64,000 nucleotides of DNA from Bacteroidia bacterium (GTDB lineage Bacteria > Bacteroidota > Ignavibacteria > SZUA-365). The notes under the pieces were generated by a model. That model saw only the letters and a program-made list of their open reading frames with translations, made no database searches and had not been told where the DNA came from. The translations under genes and the position numbers were made by a program. Location of the stretch: NCBI GenBank assembly GCA_027493955.1, contig JAOSJT010000001.1:186001-250000 (forward strand). Direction: 5' to 3'. Below are positions 47,176 to 55,701 of this stretch, piece by piece. Each line of letters opens with the position of its first letter. The first letter of the stretch is position 1.

Positions 47176-48141
47176 GTGCTACGTTTCATTCTTCGTCGTA
47201 TTGTGTCAGCAGTCCCGCTGCTATTCGGGCTGCTGACCTTTACGTTTTTTATCATCCGCCTCGCACCGGGCGATCCTGTCGCGCTCTATGTGAGTGCGGA
47301 CATCGATCCGCACTACGCCGACAATCTTCGGCAGTCCCTGGGACTGAACGATCCCTTACCGGTGCAATATGTGAAGTGGCTCAAGGGTATGCTCAGTGGC
47401 GAGTTGGGTGTCTCCCTCAGCATGCACGATGAAGTTGTGCATATTCTTGCCCGCACCATCCCCAACACGCTTCTTCTGACCTCGCTCGCTCTCGTTCTGA
47501 ATTTTCTTCTCGGTATCGCGCTGGGAATCGCATCGGCGCTGAGGCGAGGGCGTCCCCTCGATCACTTCATCAATGTCAATGCGTTGTTCCTGTACTCCAT
47601 CCCGGAATTCTGGCTCGGCCTGATGCTCATTCTCGGCATATCGTTGAACCTGAATCTGTTGCCGGCATCCGGCATGCATGCGCCTCTGGCGTTCATGCTT
47701 CCGTTCTGGGAAAGGCTTCTGGATTTGCTTGAACACATGATCCTTCCGGTATTCGTTCTTGGCGTGGCAAGCGCCGCGGCCACGGGGAGGTACATGCGAA
47801 GCAGTTTACTTGAGGTCATTCATCAGGATTATATTCGGACAGCACGGGCGAAAGGCTTGAGCGAAGTGCTTGTCATCGGCAAACACGCGTTGCGTAATGC
47901 GCTCATTCCGATTATCACCTTGCTGGGACTGTCGCTCCCGTTTTTGCTCGGGGGAGCCGTCATTGTGGAATCGGTGTTTGCCTGGCCGGGCATGGGGAAG
48001 CTCACCATTGACGCAATCTTCGCGCGGGACTATCCGCTGATCATCGCATGCACGCTTGTTTCAGGCGTCATGGTCATTGTGGGCAATCTGCTCGCGGACA
48101 TTCTCTACGCGTTCGTCGATCCGAGGATTCGCTATGACTGA
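47176..48141 (+). CDS. Peptide ABC transporter permease (DppB/OppB family)
   Basis: 321 residues from a GTG start. The N-terminal RFILRRIVSAVPLLFGLLTF and FIIRLAPGDPVALYV are typical of DppB, with about six membrane helices and the EAA-type loop (YIRTARAKGLSEVLVIGKHA, LRNALIPIITLLGLSL). It forms the inner-membrane channel with the next gene, whose ATG overlaps its stop. It belongs to the operon with the binding protein 32 bases upstream. Confidence 0.93.
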   Translation: MLRFILRRIVSAVPLLFGLLTFTFFIIRLAPGDPVALYVSADIDPHYADNLRQSLGLNDPLPVQYVKWLKGMLSGELGVSLSMHDEVVHILARTIPNTLLLTSLALVLNFLLGIALGIASALRRGRPLDHFINVNALFLYSIPEFWLGLMLILGISLNLNLLPASGMHAPLAFMLPFWERLLDLLEHMILPVFVLGVASAAATGRYMRSSLLEVIHQDYIRTARAKGLSEVLVIGKHALRNALIPIITLLGLSLPFLLGGAVIVESVFAWPGMGKLTIDAIFARDYPLIIACTLVSGVMVIVGNLLADILYAFVDPRIRYD

Positions 48142-49624
48142 ACGACGCGGCTTCGGAAAGTTGTTGCACATTCTCGGACAGCACGTCCCCGGGATCACGC
48201 AAATCCGCAGAGGACGGCGCCTTACCGGCTGGCTGTTGCTGTCCTACCTGGCACTTTTCCCGGTTATCATCATCGGCCGCTTCGGGTACTTCATCGACAG
48301 TCTGATCTCTCTTGCCCTCACTGCGTTTCTCCTGGTCTTCGACAGCATAGATTCGTCCCTGCTGCTGCGCGAGGATACGATCGAGCATTGGATCGCCGCG
48401 GTATTCCTGCTTGTCATGCCTGTGCTGCTCTGGTATCTCCACAGGCGCTATCTCCGGCGGAGCGAAACCACGGACAGCGATACCGAGGTCAGTCAGTGGA
48501 CCATCGCGCGAAGAGAATTCGCGAAAAACAGACTGGCAATCGCCGCATTGCTTCTCGTGGGAATGATGTACACCGTGGCTTTCCTGTGTCCGTTTATCGC
48601 TCCGTTTGATCCGAATGTTTTTCAGGATGGCGTCGTGACGCAATTCCGTCCGCCGTTTTCCGTGGTACCGGTCCTGTATCTGGCCGAGGACAGAGATCCC
48701 GAGCCGCATTGGACGATGGCGGGGATACAGACGAATTACCCGGAAATCACGTCTACGGTATTGAGTATCAACAGGGAACTTGAGGACCATGGTCTCAAGC
48801 GCGAGCGTGCTGTGGAGGCGTTTCGCGTCGAGGAATCCAACGTCATGGCAACCGAGGGGGATGATCTTCTCGTCATTCCCATCGCATCGCTCATCAGTCC
48901 GCATGAAAGCGAGTTTGCCGGTACGCGTACATACGTTCTCGGAACGGACAGTTACGGCCGTGATCTGTTGAGCCGCATCATTTACGGATCGCGTATTTCT
49001 CTGTCGTTGGGCTTTCTCGCTGTACTCATATCCGTGACCTTCGGTACGCTGATTGGTCTCCTCGCCGGATACTTCGGTCGCTGGACCGAAACGGTGCTCA
49101 TGCGCACAGTGGACATATTACTCGCCTTTCCGACATTGTTTCTCATTCTGATGATCATCGCCGCGTTCGAGAGCGTGGCGGTGCCGCGAAGTTTACTCAT
49201 CGTCGTAATACTCGGACTTACCTCATGGATGGGTATAGCGCGTCTCGTACGCGGTGAAGTACTTTCCCTGAAGGAGCGTGAGTTCGTACTGGCGGGGAAG
49301 GCACTCGGTCTGGGCCATGTGCGCATCATGATTCGGCACATTCTTCCCAACACACTGTCGCCGATCATCGTAAACGCCACTCTGCGCATCGGTGGCATCA
49401 TCCTCGTCGAGGCCGCACTCAGCTATCTCAATGTCGGTGTGCAGCCGCCGACAGCGAGTTGGGGGAACATCATTTTCGAGGGTAAGGACTTCATGTCGCA
49501 CTCCTGGTGGATCAGCACCATCCCCGGATTCGCGATCGTGATCGTCGTTGTGTGCTTCAATCTCATCGGGGACGGCCTCCGCGATGCCTTCGATCCCATG
49601 CTCGCGAACGAGAGGCAGGGGTGA
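48134..49624 (+). CDS. Peptide ABC transporter permease (DppC/OppC family) with extra N-terminal membrane domain
   Basis: 496 residues from ATG 48134, which overlaps the stop of the first permease. Residues ~1-115 are an added domain of three membrane helices, opening HVPGITQIRRGRRLTGWLLL, which resembles the 'PGxGQ..xG..xKG' start of TM2/DUF5683-like proteins. The OppC N-terminal segment (REFAKNRLAIAALLLVGMMY) follows at ~118, then a ~100-residue periplasmic insertion, then the permease core (LGTDSYGRDLLSRIIYGSRI, VLAGKALGLGHVRIMIRHIL). Typical DppC is ~300 residues. No OppD/OppF ATPases follow, so the transporter must borrow ATPases encoded elsewhere. Confidence 0.88.
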   Translation: MTERRGFGKLLHILGQHVPGITQIRRGRRLTGWLLLSYLALFPVIIIGRFGYFIDSLISLALTAFLLVFDSIDSSLLLREDTIEHWIAAVFLLVMPVLLWYLHRRYLRRSETTDSDTEVSQWTIARREFAKNRLAIAALLLVGMMYTVAFLCPFIAPFDPNVFQDGVVTQFRPPFSVVPVLYLAEDRDPEPHWTMAGIQTNYPEITSTVLSINRELEDHGLKRERAVEAFRVEESNVMATEGDDLLVIPIASLISPHESEFAGTRTYVLGTDSYGRDLLSRIIYGSRISLSLGFLAVLISVTFGTLIGLLAGYFGRWTETVLMRTVDILLAFPTLFLILMIIAAFESVAVPRSLLIVVILGLTSWMGIARLVRGEVLSLKEREFVLAGKALGLGHVRIMIRHILPNTLSPIIVNATLRIGGIILVEAALSYLNVGVQPPTASWGNIIFEGKDFMSHSWWISTIPGFAIVIVVVCFNLIGDGLRDAFDPMLANERQG

Positions 49625-49643
49625 GGGGAAGGTGAAAAGGTAA

Positions 49644-49769
49644 AGAGTGAAGAGTGAAGCGTGAAGCGTGAAGAGTGAAGAGTGAAGAGTGAAGAGTGAA
49701 GAGTGAAGAGTGAAGAATGAAGAGTGAAGAGTGAAAAGTGAAGAGTGAAGAGTGAAGAGTGAAGAGTGA
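49644..49769 (+). repeat. 18-copy heptanucleotide repeat (AGAGTGA)
   Basis: Eighteen head-to-tail seven-base units fill 126 bases without interruption. Fourteen read AGAGTGA; the variants are AGCGTGA (twice), AGAATGA and AAAGTGA. It begins about 20 bases after the second permease. The rest of 49625-49927 has no gene that I can support. Such arrays slip easily and are often strain-variable. Confidence 0.95.
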
Positions 49770-49927
49770 AGGTAAACCTCTCACCGGTCAGTATTGACAT
49801 GAGAACTCCCGCACAACGCTTGCGTGACATCCCGCTTCGGTTTACGATGAACGTTTTACGTTTATCGTGTTCCTCCTCCTTTCGCTTTTCGCCGAAACAA
49901 GACACACGAACGAATCCAGGAGCAATA

Positions 49928-50155
49928 ATGACACATGCCGAACAGCACAAGCTCGTCGTGGAGCTGCGCGACCATGAAAACAAGATGACCCGTCAGGAAT
50001 TGGAGATGTTCGATATGTTCCGCAAACGGGACAAGGATGATGAGGATCTCGACGCGATTTCGAGGAAGAAACTGGTCGCGTTGCATGAAAAGTACGTGGT
50101 TGCCTCACGACCGAAAGGGAATCCGCTCGACGCCCTGTTCGGTAAAAAGCCCTGA
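49928..50155 (+). CDS. Small helical protein of unknown function
   Basis: 75 residues from ATG 49928, with AGGAG just before (the longer frame from 49766 begins in repeat-derived sequence). Highly charged and helical (KLVVELRDHENKMTRQELEM, then FRKRDKDDEDLDAISRKKL), without signal or membrane helix. It is probably a cytosolic or DNA/RNA-associated accessory protein, but I do not recognise it. It precedes the MCE gene by 88 bases. Confidence 0.6.
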   Translation: MTHAEQHKLVVELRDHENKMTRQELEMFDMFRKRDKDDEDLDAISRKKLVALHEKYVVASRPKGNPLDALFGKKP

Positions 50156-50243
50156 CGCGTTGTTCGTGGCGGTGCTCTTCCGTACATTCCGGTATGCAAC
50201 AGCATCGAGATTCACGTAAAATAACAGATGAGAGGGGATTGAG

Positions 50244-51140
50244 GTGAAAGATCACAGCAAAAACGAGGTGAAAGTAGGGCTCACCGTAATTGCGGGCCTG
50301 CTCATCCTGCTGCTTGGTTTTTCCGTATTCAAAAACTGGAGCGTGGGCAAGGCACAGTACGAGATTCGTATGCATTTCCCGACCTCCTCCGGATTGCAGG
50401 CGGGCGACCAGGTGTCCGTGAATGGCGTGCGCGCGGGCGCGGTATCGGCGGTGGAACTGCAGAACGGGGGTGTGCTTGTTACCGCTCTCATCGATCAGAG
50501 TATCGAAGTGTACCGCGAAGCGACTCCCGTCATCCAGATGCTGGAACTGATGGGAGGAAAGAAAATTGAAATCCGTCAGGGCGGAAGCGGATCGCCGGCT
50601 GACGCATCCTTCGTCATTCAGGGAACGGTGGACCCCGATATAGCCGGGGCTCTGGGTGCATTGGGTGCTGTACAAGGCAACATACAGAACATCAGTGTGC
50701 AGGCGGATTCCCTGCTTCGCTCCATCAACAGCGTGATGGGAGACAAGGAGTTCATCGCCTCGCTGAAGGAGACCGTGACGAATCTCCATGCACTCTCCGG
50801 AGAACTCCGCAGCTACGCGACGCGCAACGGCGCCAATCTCGACCGCCTGACCGGTAATCTGACCACGCTTACCTCCCGCGCGGATACGTTACTGGCCGAA
50901 TTGCCGCCGCGCCTCGGTCGGACGCTGGACAACACGGATCGGCTTCTCGGTCAGGGCGATACTCTGCTCGGAGACGTGCGGTCCCTTCTGACAGACATTC
51001 GCGACAGCAGGGGCCTGCTGCACAGTGTCGTTTTTGACACGGCGCTGGTCCGTCGCTTCGACGGTATGCTCATAAAACTCGACAGTCTGAGCAACATCAT
51101 CATCAACGGCGAGTTTACGACGAATATATCCTTGTTCTGA
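50244..51140 (+). CDS. MCE/MlaD family lipid-transport protein
   Basis: 298 residues from a GTG start behind GAGGGG. One N-terminal membrane helix (VGLTVIAGLLILLLGFSVF) is followed by a single MCE domain at ~38-115 (SSGLQAGDQVSVNGVRAGAV, MLELMGGKKIEIRQGG), then a long helical region with repeated DT/LL motifs. This matches the MlaD-type subunit that shuttles lipids across the periplasm. The usual permease (MlaE) and ATPase (MlaF) are not adjacent; they may be elsewhere. Confidence 0.9.
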   Translation: MKDHSKNEVKVGLTVIAGLLILLLGFSVFKNWSVGKAQYEIRMHFPTSSGLQAGDQVSVNGVRAGAVSAVELQNGGVLVTALIDQSIEVYREATPVIQMLELMGGKKIEIRQGGSGSPADASFVIQGTVDPDIAGALGALGAVQGNIQNISVQADSLLRSINSVMGDKEFIASLKETVTNLHALSGELRSYATRNGANLDRLTGNLTTLTSRADTLLAELPPRLGRTLDNTDRLLGQGDTLLGDVRSLLTDIRDSRGLLHSVVFDTALVRRFDGMLIKLDSLSNIIINGEFTTNISLF

Positions 51141-51287
51141 CCTCCACCGTATCCGCCTGGGGAGGGTGTCGCATTCGGCCGTCCTGCGCCGTTGTATGCG
51201 GTTTCTCTGTGCGTCTGCTTGAATGCGTCGTACAGAGTGAGGCGAATTTCCGGACATACTCATTTTTTTGCGAAGGGAAACAACAAA

Positions 51288-51305
51288 AAAAAAGTTGTTT
51301 TTGAG
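51288..51305 (+). terminator. Weak terminator-like hairpin
   Basis: AAACAAC (51288-51294) pairs with GTTGTTT (51304-51310) around an A-only loop and runs into further T. The low-GC stem makes this a doubtful terminator for the MCE gene. Confidence 0.3.
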
Positions 51306-51407
51306 CACATTTAATCGGAGATTGCTCAATCAATCAGAAGATCCCTGACAGTCTGTTCCATCGGAAACATAGGTTCAGAATATCCGTCAAAATATTCAGG
51401 AGGTTCC

Positions 51408-51989
51408 ATGAGTCTTGTTGATCGTGCAAAAAACATCATCGTCACACCGAAAACCGAGTGGGAGGTAATCGAAAACGAAACGCCGGATACCGGTGCGATT
51501 TTCACCGGGTATGTGCTGCCGATGGCGATTCTGCCGGCTGTGGCCAGCTTCATTGGCTATGGTTTCATCGGTCTCGGTTTCATGAGCGGTGTCACCGTGG
51601 GTATCGCCTACGCGTTGATCAATCTGCTGACGACACTGATTTCCGTATTCGTCACCGCTTTCGTCGTCAACCTGCTCGCTGGGAGCTTCGACTCTCAGAA
51701 GGACATGGGTCGTGCAATGCAGTTAGTGGCCTACGGCTACACGCCGGCGTGGGTGGGCGGAATATTGAACATCATTCCCGTCATCGGCTGGTTGGGTGCG
51801 CTCTTCGGTTTGTACGGCATCTACCTCATGTATCTCGGCTTTCCGCACACTATGAAAACGCCGAAGGATAAGGTGATCATTTATATGGTCGTGACCTTCA
51901 TCATTCTCATGGTCGTGTACTTTGTGCTGATGGGGATACTTACCACCATTATCTTCAGCATTCTGGGCGTAACGCTGTTCGGTCTGTAA
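51408..51989 (+). CDS. YIP1-family membrane protein
   Basis: 193 residues with AGGAGG before the ATG. A short cytoplasmic start (SLVDRAKNIIVTPKTEWEVI) leads into about five membrane helices, as in the YIP1 domain of bacteria. The consensus 'P..w..i..e.....' lead is clear. Function in bacteria is unknown. A strong terminator follows. Confidence 0.85.
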   Translation: MSLVDRAKNIIVTPKTEWEVIENETPDTGAIFTGYVLPMAILPAVASFIGYGFIGLGFMSGVTVGIAYALINLLTTLISVFVTAFVVNLLAGSFDSQKDMGRAMQLVAYGYTPAWVGGILNIIPVIGWLGALFGLYGIYLMYLGFPHTMKTPKDKVIIYMVVTFIILMVVYFVLMGILTTIIFSILGVTLFGL

Positions 51990-52015
51990 CCGTCCCGCCT
52001 TTCGCATCTTTGCAG

Positions 52016-52043
52016 CGTCCCGGGCATCCGGGACGTTTTTTTT
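52016..52043 (+). terminator. Rho-independent terminator after the YIP1 gene
   Basis: A perfect eight-base stem (CGTCCCGG/CCGGGACG) with a four-base GCAT loop is followed by eight T. Confidence 0.93.
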
Positions 52044-52104
52044 GGGGTGACTTTGGGCATGCGTATCCGTCACTCGTCTATCGCTGAGTAACCGGATGAA
52101 GCAT

Positions 52105-52137
52105 AAAAAAAACGCCCCGGAAACCGGGGCGTTTTTT
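52105..52137. terminator. Bidirectional terminator, mainly for the rhodanese gene
   Basis: A nine-base stem (ACGCCCCGG/CCGGGGCGT) with an AAA loop is flanked by a run of A on the left and of T on the right, so it works on both strands. It is 20 bases beyond the stop of the minus-strand rhodanese gene. Confidence 0.93.
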
Positions 52138-52156
52138 ATTGGGGAGGAACCGCGGA

Positions 52157-53173
52157 TTACTTCACGTAATCGAAGTTCTTGCAGTCGACGGCGTTCTGAT
52201 ACACTGTTTTACCGGCGGTTTTCATTTTGTCGGCGATCATGCCCTGTGTCCCGAAGGCGAGACTCTTGGCGTCGTAACCCATCACGCGAAGGATGGCGGC
52301 GACGTTGGCGCTGGTCTGGCCGGTGTAGCAATACACAACGATGGTCTTGTCGGTCGGCAGGGTCTTCAGATTGCTCGCGAGCTTCAGGTCGGCCTTCGGA
52401 GTATACTGAAGGGAACCGGGGATGTGACCGATACCAGTGTAATCAGTGACGGACCAGTAATTGATGATGTAGTACTGGCTCAGGTTCGTGAACACTGTTG
52501 CGGCATCGATGGCGGATTTGGAATAGCCCTCGGCGTGAATAGCGGCGATACGATCCTTGAGGATCTCGGCACCGGTGGCTTTCCCGGTGTTGACTGTGGG
52601 GAGATTACCCGCGGCGGGCTTGGCCGGAGATGCCGTCGTGACGAACTGGCTTTCCTTGTCGCTGTTCAGTTTGGAGGTGATGTTATCGAAATCGCTGTGC
52701 CACGACGACATGCCGAATTTCATCGAGAAGGCCTTGGTGTAGCCGGACATGCGGAGGATGGCGGTGGTCCACGCGGCGCTCTGGCCGGTGTAGCAGATCA
52801 CGGCGATCTTGTCGTAATTGGCCATGTTGACGCCGGCCATGTGCGTCAGCACATTTGCGATCGGGACGTTGACTGCCCCGGCAATGTGACCTTTTGCATA
52901 GTCGGCGGCCGCGCGGATATCAAGGATGTACCACTTCTTCGCACCATTGACGTCTTCGTACACTTCCTGAGCGGAGACAATGGCCGGAGCGGCGGTATTC
53001 ATGTAATCACCGTTTGCGCCTTCGAGTTCGGCTACCAGCAGGGCGGCTTCGTCGACGGACGGAATGATGGGATCGTCGTCGTCATCCGAGCAGGCATTGG
53101 TGAATACGAGGAGAGGCAGGGCGACCAGTACGGTCACCGCGTAGCGACGGAGAAAAAGAGCGAGGTGCGACAT
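52157..53173 (-). CDS. Double-rhodanese lipoprotein
   Basis: 338 residues with an N-terminal hydrophobic segment and a probable lipidation cysteine at 28, followed by five aspartates (CSDDDDD). Two rhodanese domains follow. The first has YILDIRAAADYAKGHIAGAV and active-site ICYTGQSAA; the second has HIPGSLQYTP and YCYTGQTSA. Both catalytic cysteines are present. Rhodaneses transfer sulphur, but secreted lipoprotein forms occur in extracellular-electron-transfer gene clusters (for example ExtA and ExtH of Geobacter) next to multihaem cytochromes, as here. It is expected to be lipid-anchored in the envelope. The upstream neighbour ends 37 bases away, on the same strand. Confidence 0.88.
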   Translation of the reverse strand: MSHLALFLRRYAVTVLVALPLLVFTNACSDDDDDPIIPSVDEAALLVAELEGANGDYMNTAAPAIVSAQEVYEDVNGAKKWYILDIRAAADYAKGHIAGAVNVPIANVLTHMAGVNMANYDKIAVICYTGQSAAWTTAILRMSGYTKAFSMKFGMSSWHSDFDNITSKLNSDKESQFVTTASPAKPAAGNLPTVNTGKATGAEILKDRIAAIHAEGYSKSAIDAATVFTNLSQYYIINYWSVTDYTGIGHIPGSLQYTPKADLKLASNLKTLPTDKTIVVYCYTGQTSANVAAILRVMGYDAKSLAFGTQGMIADKMKTAGKTVYQNAVDCKNFDYVK

Positions 53174-53210
53174 AGAGTATCCTTTCCGAAAAGGTTATGA
53201 GGGTGCTTTG

Positions 53211-54548
53211 TTATTTCCAGCTTGCGGGGAGTGCGCCGTCCACCACGACGGATGTATTGGCGTCCTTCTCCCACTGCTCTTTGAGATCAGCTTCGAAGAG
53301 GAACCATTCTTTGTTCTTGCCATCCTTGATATGGCATGCTTCGTAGCAGGCCTGTCCCTGCGCAACTTCGGTACGAGGGGTCCAACGCTTGATGTTGTGC
53401 GGTGTGGCCATGCGCCAGGTCGGATGGGAATTGAAATTGTTGAGGTTCGGCACTCCGTAATTGCTCCAGGTGTCCGGCGCGTGCGGTGCGTTGCGCAGTA
53501 CGACCCATTTGAAGCGTTTGGTGTTGGGAAGAGGATTCTTCCCGATTTTGAAGGCCATGTACGGACCGTTGCGGACGCCGGTATCCACGTGACAGCTGCC
53601 GCAGTTCTGATAATCCTGCGAATGGCAACCCTGGCAGGAGACGTTGTTCCAGTGCACGTTGTGGAAGGTGTTGGCGGTTGCCTTGTTGCCGTGACAGTGC
53701 TCGCACTTCGGCTGGTTCGACACGGAGTAGCGCTGCTCGAACTTTTGTCCCGTACCGTGCATCTCGTCGGCGGTGTGGCAGTTGGTGCACTGGCCGCCGG
53801 GCATCTTCAGATAATGCACGTCCGGACGCAACCCGAAGCCTTCGCCGAAGTAGGCGTGTGCCACACGGGCGGAATGGCAGGCGGTGCAGTTGAGGCGCAT
53901 GTCGGGCTTTTTCTGGAAGTCGTGCGAGGCCAGGAAACCGCCACCGGCCTGACGGGGACGCATGACGTGGCACTCGCCGCAGGAGGCGTGACACTTGCCG
54001 CAATTCTTGTCGTAGCCCTTCTTGAGCTGTTCGGGGTAGTTTTCATAGCTGGGCAGGCCGGCGCGATCGGCGACCATGCGTTTTTGACCGAAGCCCTGCG
54101 TGTGGAGGCTGTTTTTATCCCGCGCGGCGATGGAGGGATGGCAGCTACCGCAGTATTTGTCGGCATCGTGCGAGGGACTCGCAACGAAATCCGTTGCATG
54201 CGCTTCGATTTTGTCCTTGGCGGGTTCCTTTCCTCCATGGCAGCTCACACAGGAGAGCTTGCCGTGGGCGGAATTCAGAAACTTCGCGCCGTTCTCTCCG
54301 CCGACGTACACCTTGGCCCAGGCTTCCATTTCCGGCAGAGTGCCGCCGCAGCCGCCTTCGCCTGGTCCGGCTGGGGGATTGGGATCGGCGACTTTCTTGA
54401 GCGTCGCTTCGTCACTGTGGCATCCTACGCAGGTTGTGATGTCGGCCGTCGGCTGAAGCGTGTTCGGCGGGATGGTCTCTTCGTCGTCGCAGGCCGAAAA
54501 CACGAGTATCGGCGCGAGGACGAGCAGGAGTTGTGCGAATCGTTTCAT
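53211..54548 (-). CDS. Multihaem cytochrome c lipoprotein
   Basis: 445 residues from the start at 54548, chosen because it opens a lipoprotein signal (QLLLVLAPILVFSAC, Cys20); a longer in-frame start would bury it. I count ten CxxCH haem sites (CVGCH, CVSCH, CGSCH, CGKCH, CGECH, CTACH, CTNCH, CEHCH, CQGCH, CGSCH) and one CYEACH, a CX3CH variant, near the end. CGKCH and CGECH sit together in one cluster. Such a protein would carry electrons at the outer membrane or in the periplasm. It pairs with the rhodanese lipoprotein downstream. Confidence 0.92.
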   Translation of the reverse strand: MKRFAQLLLVLAPILVFSACDDEETIPPNTLQPTADITTCVGCHSDEATLKKVADPNPPAGPGEGGCGGTLPEMEAWAKVYVGGENGAKFLNSAHGKLSCVSCHGGKEPAKDKIEAHATDFVASPSHDADKYCGSCHPSIAARDKNSLHTQGFGQKRMVADRAGLPSYENYPEQLKKGYDKNCGKCHASCGECHVMRPRQAGGGFLASHDFQKKPDMRLNCTACHSARVAHAYFGEGFGLRPDVHYLKMPGGQCTNCHTADEMHGTGQKFEQRYSVSNQPKCEHCHGNKATANTFHNVHWNNVSCQGCHSQDYQNCGSCHVDTGVRNGPYMAFKIGKNPLPNTKRFKWVVLRNAPHAPDTWSNYGVPNLNNFNSHPTWRMATPHNIKRWTPRTEVAQGQACYEACHIKDGKNKEWFLFEADLKEQWEKDANTSVVVDGALPASWK

Positions 54549-54602
54549 AGGTGCTGTATTCTGTTGTGAATGGTGCTGCGCGGATCGGAGGTTCATGTAG
54601 AA

Positions 54603-54633
54603 AATATAGAGGTACGGTTGTCCTGTATACCAA
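54603..54633 (-). promoter_or_regulatory. Candidate promoter of the cytochrome-rhodanese operon
   Basis: On the minus strand, TTGGTA and TATATT are separated by 19 bases and lie ~55 bases upstream of the cytochrome start. The rest of 54549-54847 is AT-rich and holds nothing else I can assign. Confidence 0.35.
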
Positions 54634-54847
54634 TGCAAAATACGAGCATTAGTTGATAGGCGCAAGTATATTTTATAAAATCTTAAAAACGTAATAACGT
54701 CCGAATACTATACAGTTGGAGCGTTCAAATGAAGCGAATGTTTTTCCGGCCTCGCCGATGCAGCGCAGAGCTTGCGGGCGCGCTTCCGATCCGGTGATTG
54801 TACCAAGCCTCGCCGGGTGCTAACTTGCTAGCTTCTCTACATCAGGA

Positions 54848-55615
54848 ATGACTATGCAAACATATACCTTCGACGATTTGCTGACAGTAATGAAACGCCT
54901 GCGGGCGGAATGCCCGTGGGACAGAGAGCAGACCAACGACTCCATCAAGGCGCACACCATCGAGGAGGCCTATGAAGTGGTGGAGGCCATTGACCATGGA
55001 AACGACGAAGATTTGCGCGGGGAGTTGGGCGATTTGCTGCTGCATGTCGTCTTTCACGCGCAAATCGCCGCCGACGGCGGGCGTTTTACCATAGACGATG
55101 TGCTGCGCGCCATTATTGACAAGCTCGTCCGGCGTCATCCGCACATTTTCGGTGATGTCCTCGTGAGCGGCTCCGCCGATGTGATGAAAAACTGGGAGCA
55201 GATCAAAATGGAGGAGGGCAGGGAATCGGTGATAGACGGTGTTCCCGCTACGCTTCCGGCGCTCTTGCGCGCCTGGCGCATGCAGGACAAGGCATCGAAA
55301 ATCGGTTTCGACTGGGAAAAACCCGACGATGTCATGGACAAAGTACGGGAGGAATTGGAAGAACTCCACGCCGCCACGGAAAAACACGACCTCGACGCTA
55401 TGGAAAGCGAAGTCGGTGACGTTCTCTTCTCCATAGTCAATTACTGCCGTTTCATCGGTGTCAATCCGGAGAACGCTCTCCGCCGCACCATTCAGAAATT
55501 CGACCGGCGCTTCCGCCATGTTGAGCGTCGGCTGCGGGAGGAAGGACGGCTTCCGTCCGATGCGACGCTCGACGAAATGGATGTGTATTGGGACGAAGCG
55601 AAACGTCGCGAGTGA
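54848..55615 (+). CDS. mazG: Nucleoside triphosphate pyrophosphohydrolase MazG
   Basis: 255 residues. Two MazG-type four-helix domains are seen. The first has CPWDREQTNDSIKAHTIEEA and ELGDLLLHVVFHAQIA; the second has EELEELHAATEKHDLDAMES and EVGDVLFSIVNYCRFIG. The paired acidic EExxE/ExxD residues for magnesium are present in both. MazG hydrolyses non-canonical or excess NTPs and lowers ppGpp-related stress. It is a house-cleaning gene and stands divergent from the cytochrome gene. Confidence 0.95.
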   Translation: MTMQTYTFDDLLTVMKRLRAECPWDREQTNDSIKAHTIEEAYEVVEAIDHGNDEDLRGELGDLLLHVVFHAQIAADGGRFTIDDVLRAIIDKLVRRHPHIFGDVLVSGSADVMKNWEQIKMEEGRESVIDGVPATLPALLRAWRMQDKASKIGFDWEKPDDVMDKVREELEELHAATEKHDLDAMESEVGDVLFSIVNYCRFIGVNPENALRRTIQKFDRRFRHVERRLREEGRLPSDATLDEMDVYWDEAKRRE

Positions 55616-55641
55616 GCGCTGGAAATATTATCCGGATGATA

Positions 55642-55670
55642 TTGCGTTTTGAATTGTATCCGGGTATATT
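55642..55670 (+). promoter_or_regulatory. Sigma-70-like promoter of the DUF2239 gene
   Basis: TTGCGT (55642-55647), exactly 17 bases, TATATT (55665-55670). The start codon of the gene is 32 bases after the -10, with GTGGAGAA before it. Confidence 0.6.
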
Positions 55671-55701
55671 GTGTACATGAATTTCACACAGTGGAGAACA
55701 C

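Noticed and set aside
49563-49983. Leu/Ser/His/Phe repeat proteins read from the heptamer array (TLHSSLF units)
   Set aside because: Translation of a simple-sequence repeat with no start signal or surrounding coding sense.
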